Shown: positions 10,645 to 21,544, counted from the first letter of the stretch. The stretch is DNA of 64,000 nucleotides from Prunus persica (GCF_000346465.2 NC_034016.1:16528063-16592062); one strand, 5' to 3'. Made by a program: numbers and translations. The notes: a model not told the origin generated them from the sequence alone.

Positions 10645-12162
10645 TTACAAACTTGGAGTAAACCAACTCATTCGAGACCCCATTGACTCTTGGACACTTG
10701 GAAAGGATCTCTCAACTCTTTCATTATCAAGGCAGAAGATGCCGATCTCACGAGTTGTAAATGGTTTGTGAACATTAAAGGGGTCGATTCCATTTGTTGC
10801 AAAGTAAATGTTGTTTCTGTCTAACTCTATGAAATCGCTCGCCCGAAGAGAGAAGGAACCATGCGAGCTCAAAAATAATGTTTGATCCCCCAAACTTTGT
10901 TCCTTAAGAAAGTCACCAGTCTCAGGATCAATCTTGTAAACTTCAAAACCAGCAGTCCTGAAATATTGATAATCATCGTAGTCAGTGTCGCCCTCCTCGA
11001 GCTCATCATCACTTTCTTCTTGCATGTTGTGTTCTTCATCATCACCATCTTGATGATTTCCTCCTTCGAGTTCCAGTTCCAGTTCTTCATCATCCTCATC
11101 ATCCACGCTTCTGCGAATTTCAAAAACATCTTTCGTTTGATGGATCACCAAGACTTCATTGTTGGTTGATTCAAACAAGAATGATTCGTATTCCCCATTT
11201 AAACTGATTTTGTAGTCATTATGATACTCAATGTCACTGACAATCCAGTCCGCGTTATCATAGACTAAGATCAATTCCACTTCCACATCTCCAAATTTTA
11301 TAGTGCGAGGTTGGATGAGCTCACTCTTAATATAACTAATAGCCAAGGAGTATAACTTACCAGTACTAGAAAACAATAATTGGCAATGATGTTCATTTTC
11401 ATCTAATACCTGGAAGCCACTCCATGTTTTGTCTCCAGGTCTACACATAACCAACACCTGTAAATTATCAAATATTGCTGCCACCATACATTCTGAATTA
11501 TTAATATCTGAGGTGGATAGCACAATGTGATTAAAGAAAAAGCTGGTACCACACAAATCCCATTCTGTTTCTACAAACTCTTTGAAAGATGGAATTGTCG
11601 CCAATGGTGGAAGTTGGCATAAGGCTCCTGAAACCGGGTTGAACAGAAACATTTTAGAATTCAATCTTTTTTCTTGGATCATAATTAACCAACCTCTTGA
11701 AGAGCCATAAAACCGACTTCCATGAATTCGCTTAGGCAGCCTCAACTTGTGAACTTTGCCGTCGGCAAGGTTGGTAACCGACATGTACTTGCAATTTGGA
11801 TCCTGAGGAAGAACTAACCAGGGCGCTTCTTGAGCACCGCGGATGTGTCCTCGCATACAAACTGAATTCCAAGACTTGCAGGCAAGACCTGTGCGAATTC
11901 GATCCCTTAAACTCAAGCGCCGTACAATCATCTCCATGATATCTTCGTGTACTCTCTGCCACCCGCTGCTGCTGCTGTACTCAAAACAACTACTGGTTTG
12001 GTTGTCGTATTGCTTTCTCTTCTTATCTGAACTTTCTCTGAGTTGAAGTAATAGTTTCTTGAGCGTGAAGCAAGGGAACCAGCTGCTTAAAGAGAGGTAG
12101 TCACCCAGATTTTGATAGGCCAAAAATAGAGCCTCACTCATCTCTCTCTGTTTGATTAACAA
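10645..12162 (-). CDS. F-box protein with C-terminal DUF295-type domain
   Basis: A single-exon 505-residue frame; Met8 is an alternative start. An F-box-like segment (WQRVHEDIMEMIVRRLSLRDRIR...CKSWNSV) lies near residues 68-102. Downstream are the repeated beta-type segments typical of plant F-box/DUF295 proteins, ending with a GIFCLDNERVERSFP...WFTPSL tail. A highly acidic Asp/Glu insert occupies about residues 352-395. Such proteins are expected to act as substrate receptors of SCF ubiquitin ligases through SKP1; the substrate cannot be told. Copia element 1 is inserted so that its right target duplication ends only two bases from the stop codon (10645-10647), replacing the natural 3' UTR and polyadenylation region. 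Confidence 0.85.
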   Translation of the reverse strand: MLIKQREMSEALFLAYQNLGDYLSLSSWFPCFTLKKLLLQLRESSDKKRKQYDNQTSSCFEYSSSSGWQRVHEDIMEMIVRRLSLRDRIRTGLACKSWNSVCMRGHIRGAQEAPWLVLPQDPNCKYMSVTNLADGKVHKLRLPKRIHGSRFYGSSRGWLIMIQEKRLNSKMFLFNPVSGALCQLPPLATIPSFKEFVETEWDLCGTSFFFNHIVLSTSDINNSECMVAAIFDNLQVLVMCRPGDKTWSGFQVLDENEHHCQLLFSSTGKLYSLAISYIKSELIQPRTIKFGDVEVELILVYDNADWIVSDIEYHNDYKISLNGEYESFLFESTNNEVLVIHQTKDVFEIRRSVDDEDDEELELELEGGNHQDGDDEEHNMQEESDDELEEGDTDYDDYQYFRTAGFEVYKIDPETGDFLKEQSLGDQTLFLSSHGSFSLRASDFIELDRNNIYFATNGIDPFNVHKPFTTREIGIFCLDNERVERSFPSVQESMGSRMSWFTPSL

Positions 12163-12321
12163 TATTTTAAAGTCAAGCTTTGCAAAAGAGCGACTGTTGA
12201 ATTTTCAATTCTAGGATGCCGATGATGGAGCTTTTGTGCTGTGCGTACAATACATAAGGTGCATGTGGAATAATATATAGGAGTGAGCTAACCTAATTCA
12301 TCAGGGAATCTGTGTATCTTA

Positions 12322-12492
12322 GGGAGGGATGGGCATTGGTTCCAATCCAAATCCAAATTTATTTTGAAGAATTTGCCATCCAATCCAGCTTAGTCTAAGA
12401 ATCCAATCCCATACGAATGAGTATACAAATCCAACTCAAATTAGGGTGATTTGGTCTGCATGATTGGTTTGATTTGGATTGTGCACACCCCA
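12322..12492. mobile_element. Possible hAT-type MITE upstream of the F-box gene
   Basis: The segment starts GGGATGGGCATTGG and ends GGATTGTGCACACCCC. These are similar inverted ends of the GGGxTGxGCA type common at hAT termini. It is rich in AATCCAAATCC repeats. No clear 8-bp target duplication was found, so this is tentative. Confidence 0.35.
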
Positions 12493-13920
12493 CCATCAAA
12501 TTCAATTTCCTCCACCAAATTCTGAATATAAAAAAATAATCCAGCCCCCGAATGGGCCTGGATGATTAACAATCTCAGAATAATTTTTGGGTTTTCTTTA
12601 CCGCCGTTGGGCCATTCCTTTTCCACGCTCTATAAATGCGGCCTGATGACCTTTATAAATCTACAATGGAATGGAATCATGTAAAATAATTTTTATTTAT
12701 TTATAAATCATGCATAGAAAAAAAGTACCAATAATTTACATATATAAAAATAAATGCAAAAAATAATAAAATATTCAAAATACTAAAAAAAAACCCTTAA
12801 TTAACAAATATTAAGAAATAAATATATTTATTTATTAAGGGTAATATGGTAACTTAAATATATTGCTACCCTAAATCCTCCACCAGAACCCAAAGTTGAA
12901 TTTTGTGTTATATGCCGTGTAAAGCATAATGGAAAAGTCACATTTCCAACATCTACCAAAAGAACCCACTTCCTCTCTTTAGTTGGGGTGGAAGAAGTAG
13001 TGGGTAAGTCATGCAGTAGATTAATAATTTAATTAGTTCAATTAGTAATCATTTGCAGTTGGATTAACGCCACAGTCAGCTTAAAAATCTGGATTTCCTT
13101 TTTTCTTTTTGGCGTTTCTGTAATGCCAAGCCTAAAGGTAATGATTAACAAATGTTCTCCTTGTCAAAGATAATTGGTCCATATGTCTTCATTTTGTAAC
13201 CTTGGCAGCAAGGTAGAATCACATTAGAGCCATGGTCATAATTAACACCGTAACATTTTTACTTAAATACTTTTATTTACCGAGTCGGGGAGATTCGAAT
13301 TTGAAATCTCTTCAAAATTTATATACAAAGTTTATAACCATGTTCTATGAGTACCATTATTAATTCAATATGTGCAGTTGATGACTTGAGGCTTTGCTAG
13401 TAGTTAAAAAAAATGGGTAAAAAGGAAATCCAACTCATGCATGCACAACCCTACAAAAGGAGGGAAAGAATAACCTTAAAGGCCTCATGGAGTGTAAAAG
13501 GGATGCTTGAATAACTAAGTCATCCTAGCTACAAAAGAAAAAGAAAAAATCTTGTCAGTTTCTCTGTTTCTTCAACTTTCTGCTAACATGACAGAAAAAT
13601 ATATAAGCTCTTATTTAGTAAGCCTAATGAGTATCCTCAGCACATTAAAAAGCCTAATCACCAAGTTATCTAAGCTTCTTGGTCAACTATTTCTGCCAAA
13701 TGAAAAGAAAATTATGATTTGTTCACAGTTATAATCACATCCTAATCGGGACCATAAAAAACCCATAAAAACTACATTCATAAGATGCTAACAACCAAAC
13801 ATTTCTTTGCTTCCCCCTAAAGATATTCCTGCTTAAACAAAACCTTCCTTCCTTCTATCACACATTTTCTCTCTTCTTTTTTCGGTTGAATGTTCTCTGT
13901 TCCAATTTTCCACCGCCCTC
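12493..13920. other. Intergenic between the F-box and XTH genes
   Basis: AT-rich with no gene recognised. It holds the right copy of the direct repeat at 12914-12982 (see 5403-5467). A short plus ORF at 13552-13734 has no supporting features. Confidence 0.5.
12914..12982. repeat. Direct repeat flanking the F-box locus, right copy
   Basis: Matches 5403-5467 around AGAACCCACTTCCTCTC with minor indels. The F-box gene and the inserted copia element lie between the two copies. Confidence 0.6.
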
Positions 13921-13932
13921 CCATGCAATACC

Positions 13933-13940
13933 TATATATA
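13933..13940 (+). promoter_or_regulatory. Likely TATA box of the XTH gene
   Basis: TATATATA lies 81 bp upstream of the XTH start codon, and a pyrimidine-rich CTCTCTTCAAC region follows. Spacing fits a plant core promoter with a leader of about 50 bp. Confidence 0.6.
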
Positions 13941-14020
13941 GCTCTCTTCAACATGTTGCTGTCATATTCCTCCATAACACACTATTAAAAAAATAAAAAA
14001 TAAAAAATCAGAGTTAAACC

Positions 14021-15222
14021 ATGAGTGATAATCACAGAATTGTCATCTTTATTGGGTTTTTTCTTACTTTGACATCGATTCGAATTACAGATTGTTCCGT
14101 TGTTTCAACAGGCGACTTCAACAAGGATTTCTTTGTGACATGGTCTCCTAGCCATGTAAACACTTCAGCTGATGGCAGGACAAGGAGTATGAAGCTCGAC
14201 CAAGAATCCGGTATGATCAAAATTCAAAATTCTTTAATTAGTTTTAACATTTCTGAATTCTGATCCTTTGTTTTTCATTTTCCTAGGTGCTGGTTTTGCT
14301 TCAAATCAGATGTTTTTGTTTGGACAAATTGACATGCAAATTAAACTAGTACCAGGTGATTCAGCAGGCACAGTTGTGGCCTATTATGTAAGTAGAAAAC
14401 GTTTTCTTCTTCTGCCTTTTTTTGTTGCTTAGTAATTAACAGCATATATATTTGATCAACTGGAAATTATTTTTAATGCAGCTGACATCTGATCAACCTA
14501 ACCGTGACGAAGTAGACTTCGAGTTCCTTGGAAATGTGGCAGGCAAACCATATATCATTCAAACAAACATGTTTGCTGATGGATTGGGCAACCGTGAAGA
14601 AAGGGTCAATCTGTGGTTTGATCCAACAAAGGACTTCCATACCTATTCAATACTATGGAACCTTCACCAAATTGTGTATGCCATCTTTCAAATGAGCTGA
14701 TCAGTATTTAATTTGAGTCTTGCTTACATAAGTTTTCTTCTTTAAAAAATGCACAACAGAAAAAAAAAAACGATTCTAAGTAATTTTAATGGAGAAACTT
14801 GGTGTACTTTTGCTTGTAGGTTCATGGTGGATTGGGTTCCAATCAGAGTATACAGAAACCATGCAGACAAGGGTGTAGCATTTCCAAGGTGGCAGCCAAT
14901 GAGCATAAAAACCAGCCTATGGAATGGCGACAGCTGGGCGACAAGAGGTGGCAAGGACAAAACTGATTGGTCAAAGGGCCCATTCATAGCTTCATTCAGA
15001 AACTACAAGATTGATGCCTGTGTCTGGAAAGGAAATGCAAGGTTTTGCAGGGCAGAGAGCCCTACAAACTGGTGGAACAAGAAGAAGTTCAGCACCCTAA
15101 CAAAAACACAGAGAAGGTTGTTCAAATGGGTTAGAAAGCACCACATGATTTATGACTATTGCCAAGATAAACAGAGGTTCCAAGGCAACCTTCCAAAGGA
15201 GTGCTCTCTGCCTAAGTATTGA
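14021..15222 (+). CDS. XTH: Xyloglucan endotransglucosylase/hydrolase (GH16)
   Basis: Four exons join in frame to 295 residues: 14021-14210, 14287-14387, 14482-14675 and 14820-15222, all with GT/AG borders. A signal peptide (about residues 1-26) predicts secretion to the wall. The GH16 catalytic motif [10 protein letters not shown] is at about residues 106-115, with the first Glu as nucleophile and the second as acid/base in this family. The N-glycosylation site usually next to the motif is not evident (GNVAG follows). The C-terminal XET_C part carries the conserved cysteines ([10 protein letters not shown] and YDYC...LPKEC). XTHs cut and rejoin xyloglucan chains in wall loosening and reinforcement. 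Length and exon structure are normal, and no lesion was seen. The subgroup was not determined. Confidence 0.93.
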
Positions 15223-15834
15223 TAAATTAAAGAAAGCAAAAAACCATTTTATTTTATTTTAGTGTTTTTCCTTTTCTCTATTTTATTGTGTAGCAAATTA
15301 TTATTTCTAGGTTAGAAATCAATAATCATATAGAGGTTGTTCATCAGAGAGGAATTTAAAGCTCAATTACTTGAAGCATTCAAATGAATCACAGACTTGG
15401 AAGTAAAGTAACCTTTTTAGTTTTCTGTCTTTGGATTTGTAATATACCAAAATGTTTCTTCACTTTTTGGGTTTATTGGGAATATTGCTGCTTTCACCTC
15501 ATTGTTTAATAGAAGTGTGCATGTGGGGAAGGGGAAGGACATTGTTGAGAGAAACCTTGAAAATTTAAGTTCCACGTATATGAAAAGGTAAGAAGGTGTA
15601 AGTCCTTCCAGCTCGAGGTTGTAGGTCTGTCTTGACGTTGATGGTAAGAGTAGTCAATCTCCCCCTAAACTTTTTGTCATATATAAAAATAAAAAAAATG
15701 AAAAAAAAGGTAAGAATGCAGGAGCCAGTTAAGAACTTCAAGGTTAATGAGCCCTCACAACTTTACATGAAAGTTAATCTAGCCGCTCTTAACTATTTGA
15801 GCAACAAACCGCTTGCGATTGAAAGCATTAAGAA
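15223..15834. other. Intergenic downstream of XTH
   Basis: Includes the XTH 3' UTR. An ORF at 15632-15847 is unsupported and runs into the Helitron terminus. Nothing else was recognised. Confidence 0.5.
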
Positions 15835-16122
15835 TCTATATATATAAAGCAAAAGGCAGAGAATGGTGAAACATTCAAAATACCAGAAAATGCCCTTGGT
15901 TAATGCAAACATTAAGAATTCAAATTATTAATTAAATGAGGATAATATGGTAAATTCACACTTTTTCATATTTAAAAAAATTAAAAGAAAAAGAAAAAGC
16001 AGATAATAGATCCTATTTTTATGGAACACAACTACCCATTATCTTTTTTAATTCTAAAATAAATTTACTTATTTTTTTTAAAAAACCTCTCGCAAGCGCG
16101 GAAGCGCGTGCAAAAAGGCTAG
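15835..16122 (+). mobile_element. Small non-autonomous Helitron 1
   Basis: 288 bp beginning TCTATATATATAAAGC and ending CTAG, inserted between A (15834) and T (16123) as Helitrons require. Near the 3' end, GCAAGCGC and GCGCGTGC (16092-16111) pair across a GGAA loop, 8 bp with one mismatch, about 8 nt before CTAG; this is the usual Helitron terminator hairpin. A diverged relative lies at 50670-50952 on the minus strand. It has no coding capacity. Confidence 0.85.
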
Positions 16123-16730
16123 TATTAATAAAAGCTAATTAAAGAAGATTTTTTAAAAAAAAAAAAAGAAAAAAAAAAGCTGCTAAAATGATAAGATGAT
16201 CCAATCCAATAAAAAGCCCATAGTTGTTAGATGCTCTTAAGGCCTTAGTGATGGGGATTGATCAGCCCATTATATGATCTGAAATTCATAATGCTCAAAT
16301 TAGAGCCTAATAGATTTCTTAAAACAAGCTCAACTTCAAAATCTCATAAAAATACTAAAAAGAGTATTAAAGTAATTTAACAATCAAAATTAAATTTAAT
16401 AGGGCCAGCTATCATTTTTTGGGTTTGTTTATATAAATTAAATAGTGTAGAGTTTATCTATATCACTAGTGCTAAGAATAGATATATAACTAAATATCTT
16501 TAGTTTTTATTAAGTCTAATATGAATCATAAAATTATATCGAATTCCACGTACGCCCATCAAATAAAATACAATATATGAATATGTTCTATTGAAACTGA
16601 AAATGGACTGCAGCAGAATATACGCTATTTAATTTAGACTAGCTAAGGAGCTTAATTAAACAACATACCTGAACTGAAACTCATCATCACCAACAATGGT
16701 TATGTACTTGAGATTGCATTTCTCTGAACG
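16123..16730. other. Intergenic before the hairpin array
   Basis: AT-rich with no gene. It contains the left copy (about 16225-16313) of a direct repeat whose other copy lies at 21346-21415, just past the Harbinger element. The two copies share TTAGATGCTCTTA and ATATGATCTGAAATTCATAA, in the same orientation. Confidence 0.6.
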
Positions 16731-17250
16731 TATATTTAAAGAGTATAGCCACGCTATACTCCTTAAATTAAAAAATAAAAATAAATAGCCAAGTGGCTAT
16801 ACTCTTTAAATTAAAAAAAATATATTCAAAGGGTATCGCCGTGCGGCTATACTCATTAAATAAAAAATATATTTAAATCGTATCGCCGGGCGGGCTATAC
16901 TCTTTAAATTTTAAAAATACCTAAATTGTATAGCCGAGAGGCTATACTGTTTAAATATAAAAATATAAATATATTTAAAGCGTATAGCCGGGCGGCTATA
17001 CTATTTAAATAAAAAATATATATTTAAATCATATAGCCGGGCGGCTATATGATTTAATAAAAAAAATATTTAAAAGTATAGCCGCCCGGATATACTCCTT
17101 AAATAAAATATATATATTTAAATAGTATAGCCGGGCGGCTAGACTCTTCCAATACAAATATATTTAAGGAGTATAGCCGCGCGGCGGTACGTCTTGAATG
17201 AAAAATATAGCCGCCCGGCTATACCATTTAAATATATATTTTATTTAAAG
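16731..17250. repeat. Tandem array of about 11 GC-cored hairpins (TTTAAA...GTATAGCC/GGCTATAC...TTTAAA)
   Basis: About eleven imperfect palindromes occur every 40-60 bp, centred near 16750, 16799, 16840, 16889, 16937, 16990, 17041, 17088, 17131, 17180 and 17212. Each has a GTATAGCC-type left arm, a loop of 3-4 mostly G/C bases and a GGCTATAC-type right arm. Most are framed by TTTAAA and separated by A/T runs. In the unit centred at 17041, the arms TTAAATCATATAGCC and GGCTATATGATTTAA pair perfectly over 15 bp, with both arms changed relative to other units. No ORF or known family was recognised. It may be a cruciform-forming satellite, a small-RNA precursor or a relic of transposon termini. Confidence 0.9.
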
Positions 17251-17806
17251 CCGGTCATTAGAGCAGCTCCAGCAATGGAGCCCAGCCCGAGGCGAGAGCA
17301 GAAAAAAAAAAAAAAAAGTCGCTCCAGCGTGCAGCCCAGGCCCGGGGGTGGTGTGGGACCCACCAACTCGGGCCAGCCTGAAGGCAAAACCAGCCCGAGG
17401 TCCAACTCGCGTGTTGCTGACGTCAGCCTCGCGTCACGCTGACGTCAGCAAGCGCGTTTCAAATTGCACGCGCCAACGGTAAAAAAATTTGAACCAGCGC
17501 GCGCTGACGTCAGCGCGACGCCAGCTCCAACGGTACGCTGCCACGTGTCGCCTCCCCAGCCTTCCGATCTGCTTCTCCAAATTAATCCAACGGCTGAGGC
17601 TTTTTGGGCAATAAAAATATGAAAAAAAATCGTAAATTTTTTTAAAAAATTCTAAAAAATTCTGATTTTTTTTTTCTATAAATACCTATAAATACCCTTC
17701 ACTTTCAACACCAATACTCATACATTTTCTTCTACTTCTACCATTATTCACTCTTTATACTCAACATTTTCCTCTTTTTCATCTAGTATTTTGATTTCAT
17801 ATTTTT

Positions 17807-19022
17807 ATGGCTTCTTCTATCGAAACCGGAGGGGCTTGGAGCACCATGGAAGATGTTTCATTGTGTGAGGCATGGCTCCAAATTTGTCATTGTCCCGTGT
17901 CCGACAATGAGATGAAATTTTTTCATATGTGGAAAAAAATTCATGCCGAATTTTGTGAAAAAATTCCGGGGTCTACTCGTACGGAGATGGCGTTATCCAG
18001 TAGGTGGGAAATCCTGAATAAAGAGTTGGAAAAATGGAGAAATGCCCTAGCAAAAGCGATGGACAACTATAGAAGCGGGCAAAATCGTACTAACGAGGTA
18101 AGTATTTTATAATTTTTATTTTATTAAGTTTAATCTCCTAATATATATAATTTGTTAATATTGCTTGCATTTTCAATATTTTGTTAATATTTCTTGCATT
18201 TTAAATATTTTGTTCATATTTCTTGCATTATCAATATTTTGTTAATATTTCTTGCAATTTAAATATTTTGTTCATATGTCTTGCATTTTCAATATGTTGT
18301 TAATATTTCTTGCATTTCCACTTGTTTCTTAATTTTCTTGCACTTCTAATTTATTTGTAAGGTTAATTGCATTTTCATTATTATTTTTTTTGTTACTTGC
18401 ATATCCAATATATTTGAAATATTTATTGCATTTCCATTTTTTTGTTAAATAGATTATACAAGCACAAATATGGTTCGGTGCAACTGGGGGTGGCAAAAAA
18501 AGTTTCACCCATCATGAATGTTGGGAGGTGGTCAAATATTGCAAACGGTTCATAATTATTCCAAAGGGTCCCGACATTGTATTAAACGAGACGCCACTCC
18601 GTGATTCAATGGCACCGGATTCACCTCTTGATTCTCCTATGAGTCAAGACTCACCCATGGAAAAGGAGCCGAGGCCCATTAGCCGAAAGGCCGCAAAGGC
18701 AAAGAAAGTGGGTAATTCAAGCAATTATAATTCAAAGTTTTTGGAGGAAATTGCAAGGCAAAATGGCCTAAGAATTGAAATGGAGCAAAAACGCCAAGAT
18801 AACGAGTTGACCCTTCAAGCTGAGTATGCACGAGAAAGGGAGTATTTGCGCAAAAAAGATATAGACAACACGGATCGGGAAACCATGGCCATGGATACAA
18901 GTCATATGTCCCCTGAAACAAAACAATTTTGGAAACTAGAACGAAGGGATGTTATGAGAAGAAAACTTTTCCGGGATGATGGGCCTAGCAACACGGATTG
19001 GTTAAATGATGGAAACCATTAA
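17807..19022 (+). CDS. Harbinger ORF1: Myb/SANT-like (trihelix) DNA-binding accessory protein
   Basis: Two exons, 17807-18097 and 18453-19022, join in phase 0 to give 286 residues; the donor is GAG|GTAAGT and the acceptor is AATAG|ATT. The N-terminus (GGAWSTMEDVSLCEAWLQIC, then a SSRWEILNKELEKW segment) is a no-apical-meristem/Myb-like fold. A downstream SFTHHECWEVVK motif and a charged C-terminal coiled-coil-like region (about 190-260) are typical of PIF/Harbinger ORF1. In that superfamily, ORF1 helps the transposase bind termini and enter the nucleus. The intron (18098-18452) contains several roughly 30-bp repeats of a TTTCTTGCATTTTCAATATTTTG type. No lesion was seen. Confidence 0.82.
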
Positions 19023-19380
19023 ATTTGTTAGCCTACCTTTTATGTATTTGTATTTTTCATGTTTTCTTTTAAAGTTGTTGTAATTCATGTATTTTATTTT
19101 AGTAGTAGTAATTCGTAATGACTTGTATTAGATTTCGTTATTTAATAAACAAAGTATTTAATAAATTACCTTTTTATTCAACATATTCCATACTTCAAAC
19201 AAAACAAAATAACAATAAAAAAAAACTACAAACAAGGCACAATAATAATAACAAACCACAACCAAAGCATAATAAATAAAAATACAACACAACCAAACCA
19301 TAAACCAAAGCATAATAAATAAAAATACAACACAACCAAACCATAACTAAATAAAACATAACCAAAGCATCTATGCTCCA

Positions 19381-20751
19381 TCATTCTTCTTCATTGCCTT
19401 TCACTGCCCATAGATGCTCCATCAAGTGAATTTGACGCATTTCATGAATATACGAAGATTGCATCTCTGTATATCGATCTATCATTCGGGTCATCAAATG
19501 ACCATCCCTCACCAACGGTTCCGGCTCAAATGGTTCTCCACTTGGCCCTATGGGCCTTTCATAAATCCGTGTCAAAGCCGTGTTCATTGGATCCGGTTCG
19601 TACACCTCTAAAGCATCATAATCATACTCATCCTCCACAATCATATTATGGAGGATGATGCAAGTCATCATAATGCTTCTGAGGATCTCCTCATCAAACA
19701 TACGGGCCGCACCTCGAATAATCAACCACCGAGCTTGAAGGATACCAAAACACCTTTCGACATCTTTCCTGTATCCCTCTTGATAGGTAGCAAATAATTT
19801 TTGCTTCTGGGATCGGGGATTCGGAATAGATTTGACAAAAGTGGTCCACCTCGGGTAGATGCCGTCAGCTAGATAATACCCCGTCTGGTACACTGTATTA
19901 TTGACTTCATAGGTGATATTGGGGCCCTGGCCTCTCAATACATCGTTGAAGACCGGGGATTGACCCAGCACGTTGAGGTCATTTTGTGATCCTGCAACTC
20001 TGAAGAAGGCATGCTAAACCCATGTGTCGAAACCAGCAACCGCTTCAAGGATGATACTTTTTTGGCCTTTTCGATTTCCATAATCACCTTGCCAGGCAGT
20101 TGGGCAATTCTTCCATTACCAGTTCATGCAGTCGATGCTACCAATCATTCCAGGGAATCCTCGAGCTTCGGTTTTTTGTAGAAGCCGTTGGAGGTCCCTG
20201 GGAGTAGGTCTACGCAGGTAGTCCCTAGTGTATAGAGTTTCAACAGCTTGACAAAATCTTACCAAAGCCTCCAATGTAGTGGACTTCCCCATCCGGGCAA
20301 TCTCATCCACCTGATCAGCAGATGCTCCATACGCCAACATTCGTATAACAGCTGTAAGCTTTTGCTCCGGAAGAAGCCCCAAAACCCCAGCAGCATCACA
20401 CTTTTGAACAAAGTATGCATCATAATTGCAAATATCATGCATGACTTTATTGAACAAATGAGGTTGCATTCTAAATCGCCTTCGAAAATCAACATCAGAG
20501 TACAAAGAAGTTGGGATAAAATAATCTTCCAAAAGATTCTTACCCCGAGAATGCCTATGTCTTTCCACATTCCCGCGGCGGCCGACTTGTGAACCATGGC
20601 GGCGACCTTGGTTCTCTTCTTCTTGCAAAGCCACTGCTATGAGAACTTGCTCATCGACTTGTCTCTGCAACTCATTGACTTCATCTGCTCTACGGTTTCT
20701 CTCTCTTGTTTCTCTCTCTTGCCTCTCCAAGCATCTCCTAAATTCTTCCAT
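19381..20751 (-). pseudogene. HARBI1-like (DDE_Tnp_4) transposase with two premature stops
   Basis: Read as one frame from the ATG at 20751 it spans 456 codons, with stops at codon 212 (20116-20118) and codon 246 (20014-20016). Both sit where the family has other residues near the first catalytic aspartate. The DDE signatures survive: GSIDCMNW (residues 204-211), GYYLADGIYPRW and RKDVERCFGILQARW. An upstream HTH-like region contains QKLTAVIRMLAYGASADQVDEIARMGKST. No frameshift was seen, so inactivation is by two point changes only. Confidence 0.9.
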
Positions 20752-21345
20752 TCAGAATGAATGAAGTATGAATTCTAAACTCTGAGAAATGAAAATATAG
20801 AAAGATGTGGTGTGAGAGGTATGAGCTGAGACTCTGGTTTTATAGAAAATTTTGGCAAGATAGACATGCCACGTGGCTTGATTTTATTGAATGAAAATCT
20901 TATCTGAAATTTGAAATTCATCCGAAATTTGAACCCTAATTTGTATGAAATTTGTATTTTGAAATTCATCCGAAATTTGAACCCAAATTTATCTGAAATT
21001 TGAACCCAAATTCATTCGAAATTTGAACCCAAAAATTTATCTGAAATTTGAACTTTGAAATTCATCCGAAATTTGAATCCAAAAATCTTATCCGAAAATT
21101 TTATCTGATTATGAATAGTCTTGACACGTAGGAACCCGAAAATCTTATCTGAAAATATTACCCAAATTAATTATTTTCATTAAAAATTATGAGGAAAAAA
21201 CAAAAAATGAATAGTAATTGCCCTTAGCTAGGGCAACGGGTAGAAACACAAATTACTATTTGCAAGGGCAACCACTATTCACGTGAATAGTGGCTGCCCT
21301 AGCTCCACCCTTGCCATGACTAAGGACAAATGGGTGAAGTTGCTC

Positions 21346-21415
21346 TTAGATGCTCTTATATGATCAGCCCGTCATATGATCTGAAATTCATAACGCTCAA
21401 ATCAAAGCCCAATAG
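21346..21415. repeat. Direct repeat, right copy (pairs with 16225-16313)
   Basis: TTAGATGCTCTTA...ATATGATCTGAAATTCATAA...CCCAATAG matches the left copy except for about 20 bp extra there. The pair brackets the hairpin array and the Harbinger element. The TTA at its start also serves as the right target duplication. Confidence 0.7.
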
Positions 21416-21544
21416 AAAATAGAAATTAGAATGACAAAAATAATAAAATAAAAAAGCTAGAAAACCCTGCTGGATTGAACCTCCTTCCTCGAGAGGCCAA
21501 AAACCCTAAACCCTTTGACCCTCTACCGCCAGCGATAGAGAGAG

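Larger units (their letters stand above)
17261..21345. mobile_element. PIF/Harbinger DNA transposon with two genes
   Basis: The 4085-bp element is flanked by the 3-bp target duplication TTA (17258-17260 and 21346-21348), diagnostic of PIF/Harbinger. Terminal inverted repeats are GAGCAGCTCCAGCAATGG and, read inward from the right, GAGCAACTTCACCCATTTG. It encodes a Myb/trihelix-like ORF1 on plus (17807-19022) and a HARBI1-like DDE transposase on minus (19381-20751), convergent as in intact members. The transposase has two nonsense codons, so the copy is non-autonomous, though its ends might still be mobilised in trans. It inserted right beside the hairpin array. Confidence 0.92.

Noticed and set aside
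16731..17250. CRISPR-like appearance of regularly spaced palindromes
   Set aside because: Spacers are A/T runs related to each other, spacing is irregular, there are no cas genes and the genome is a plant's.
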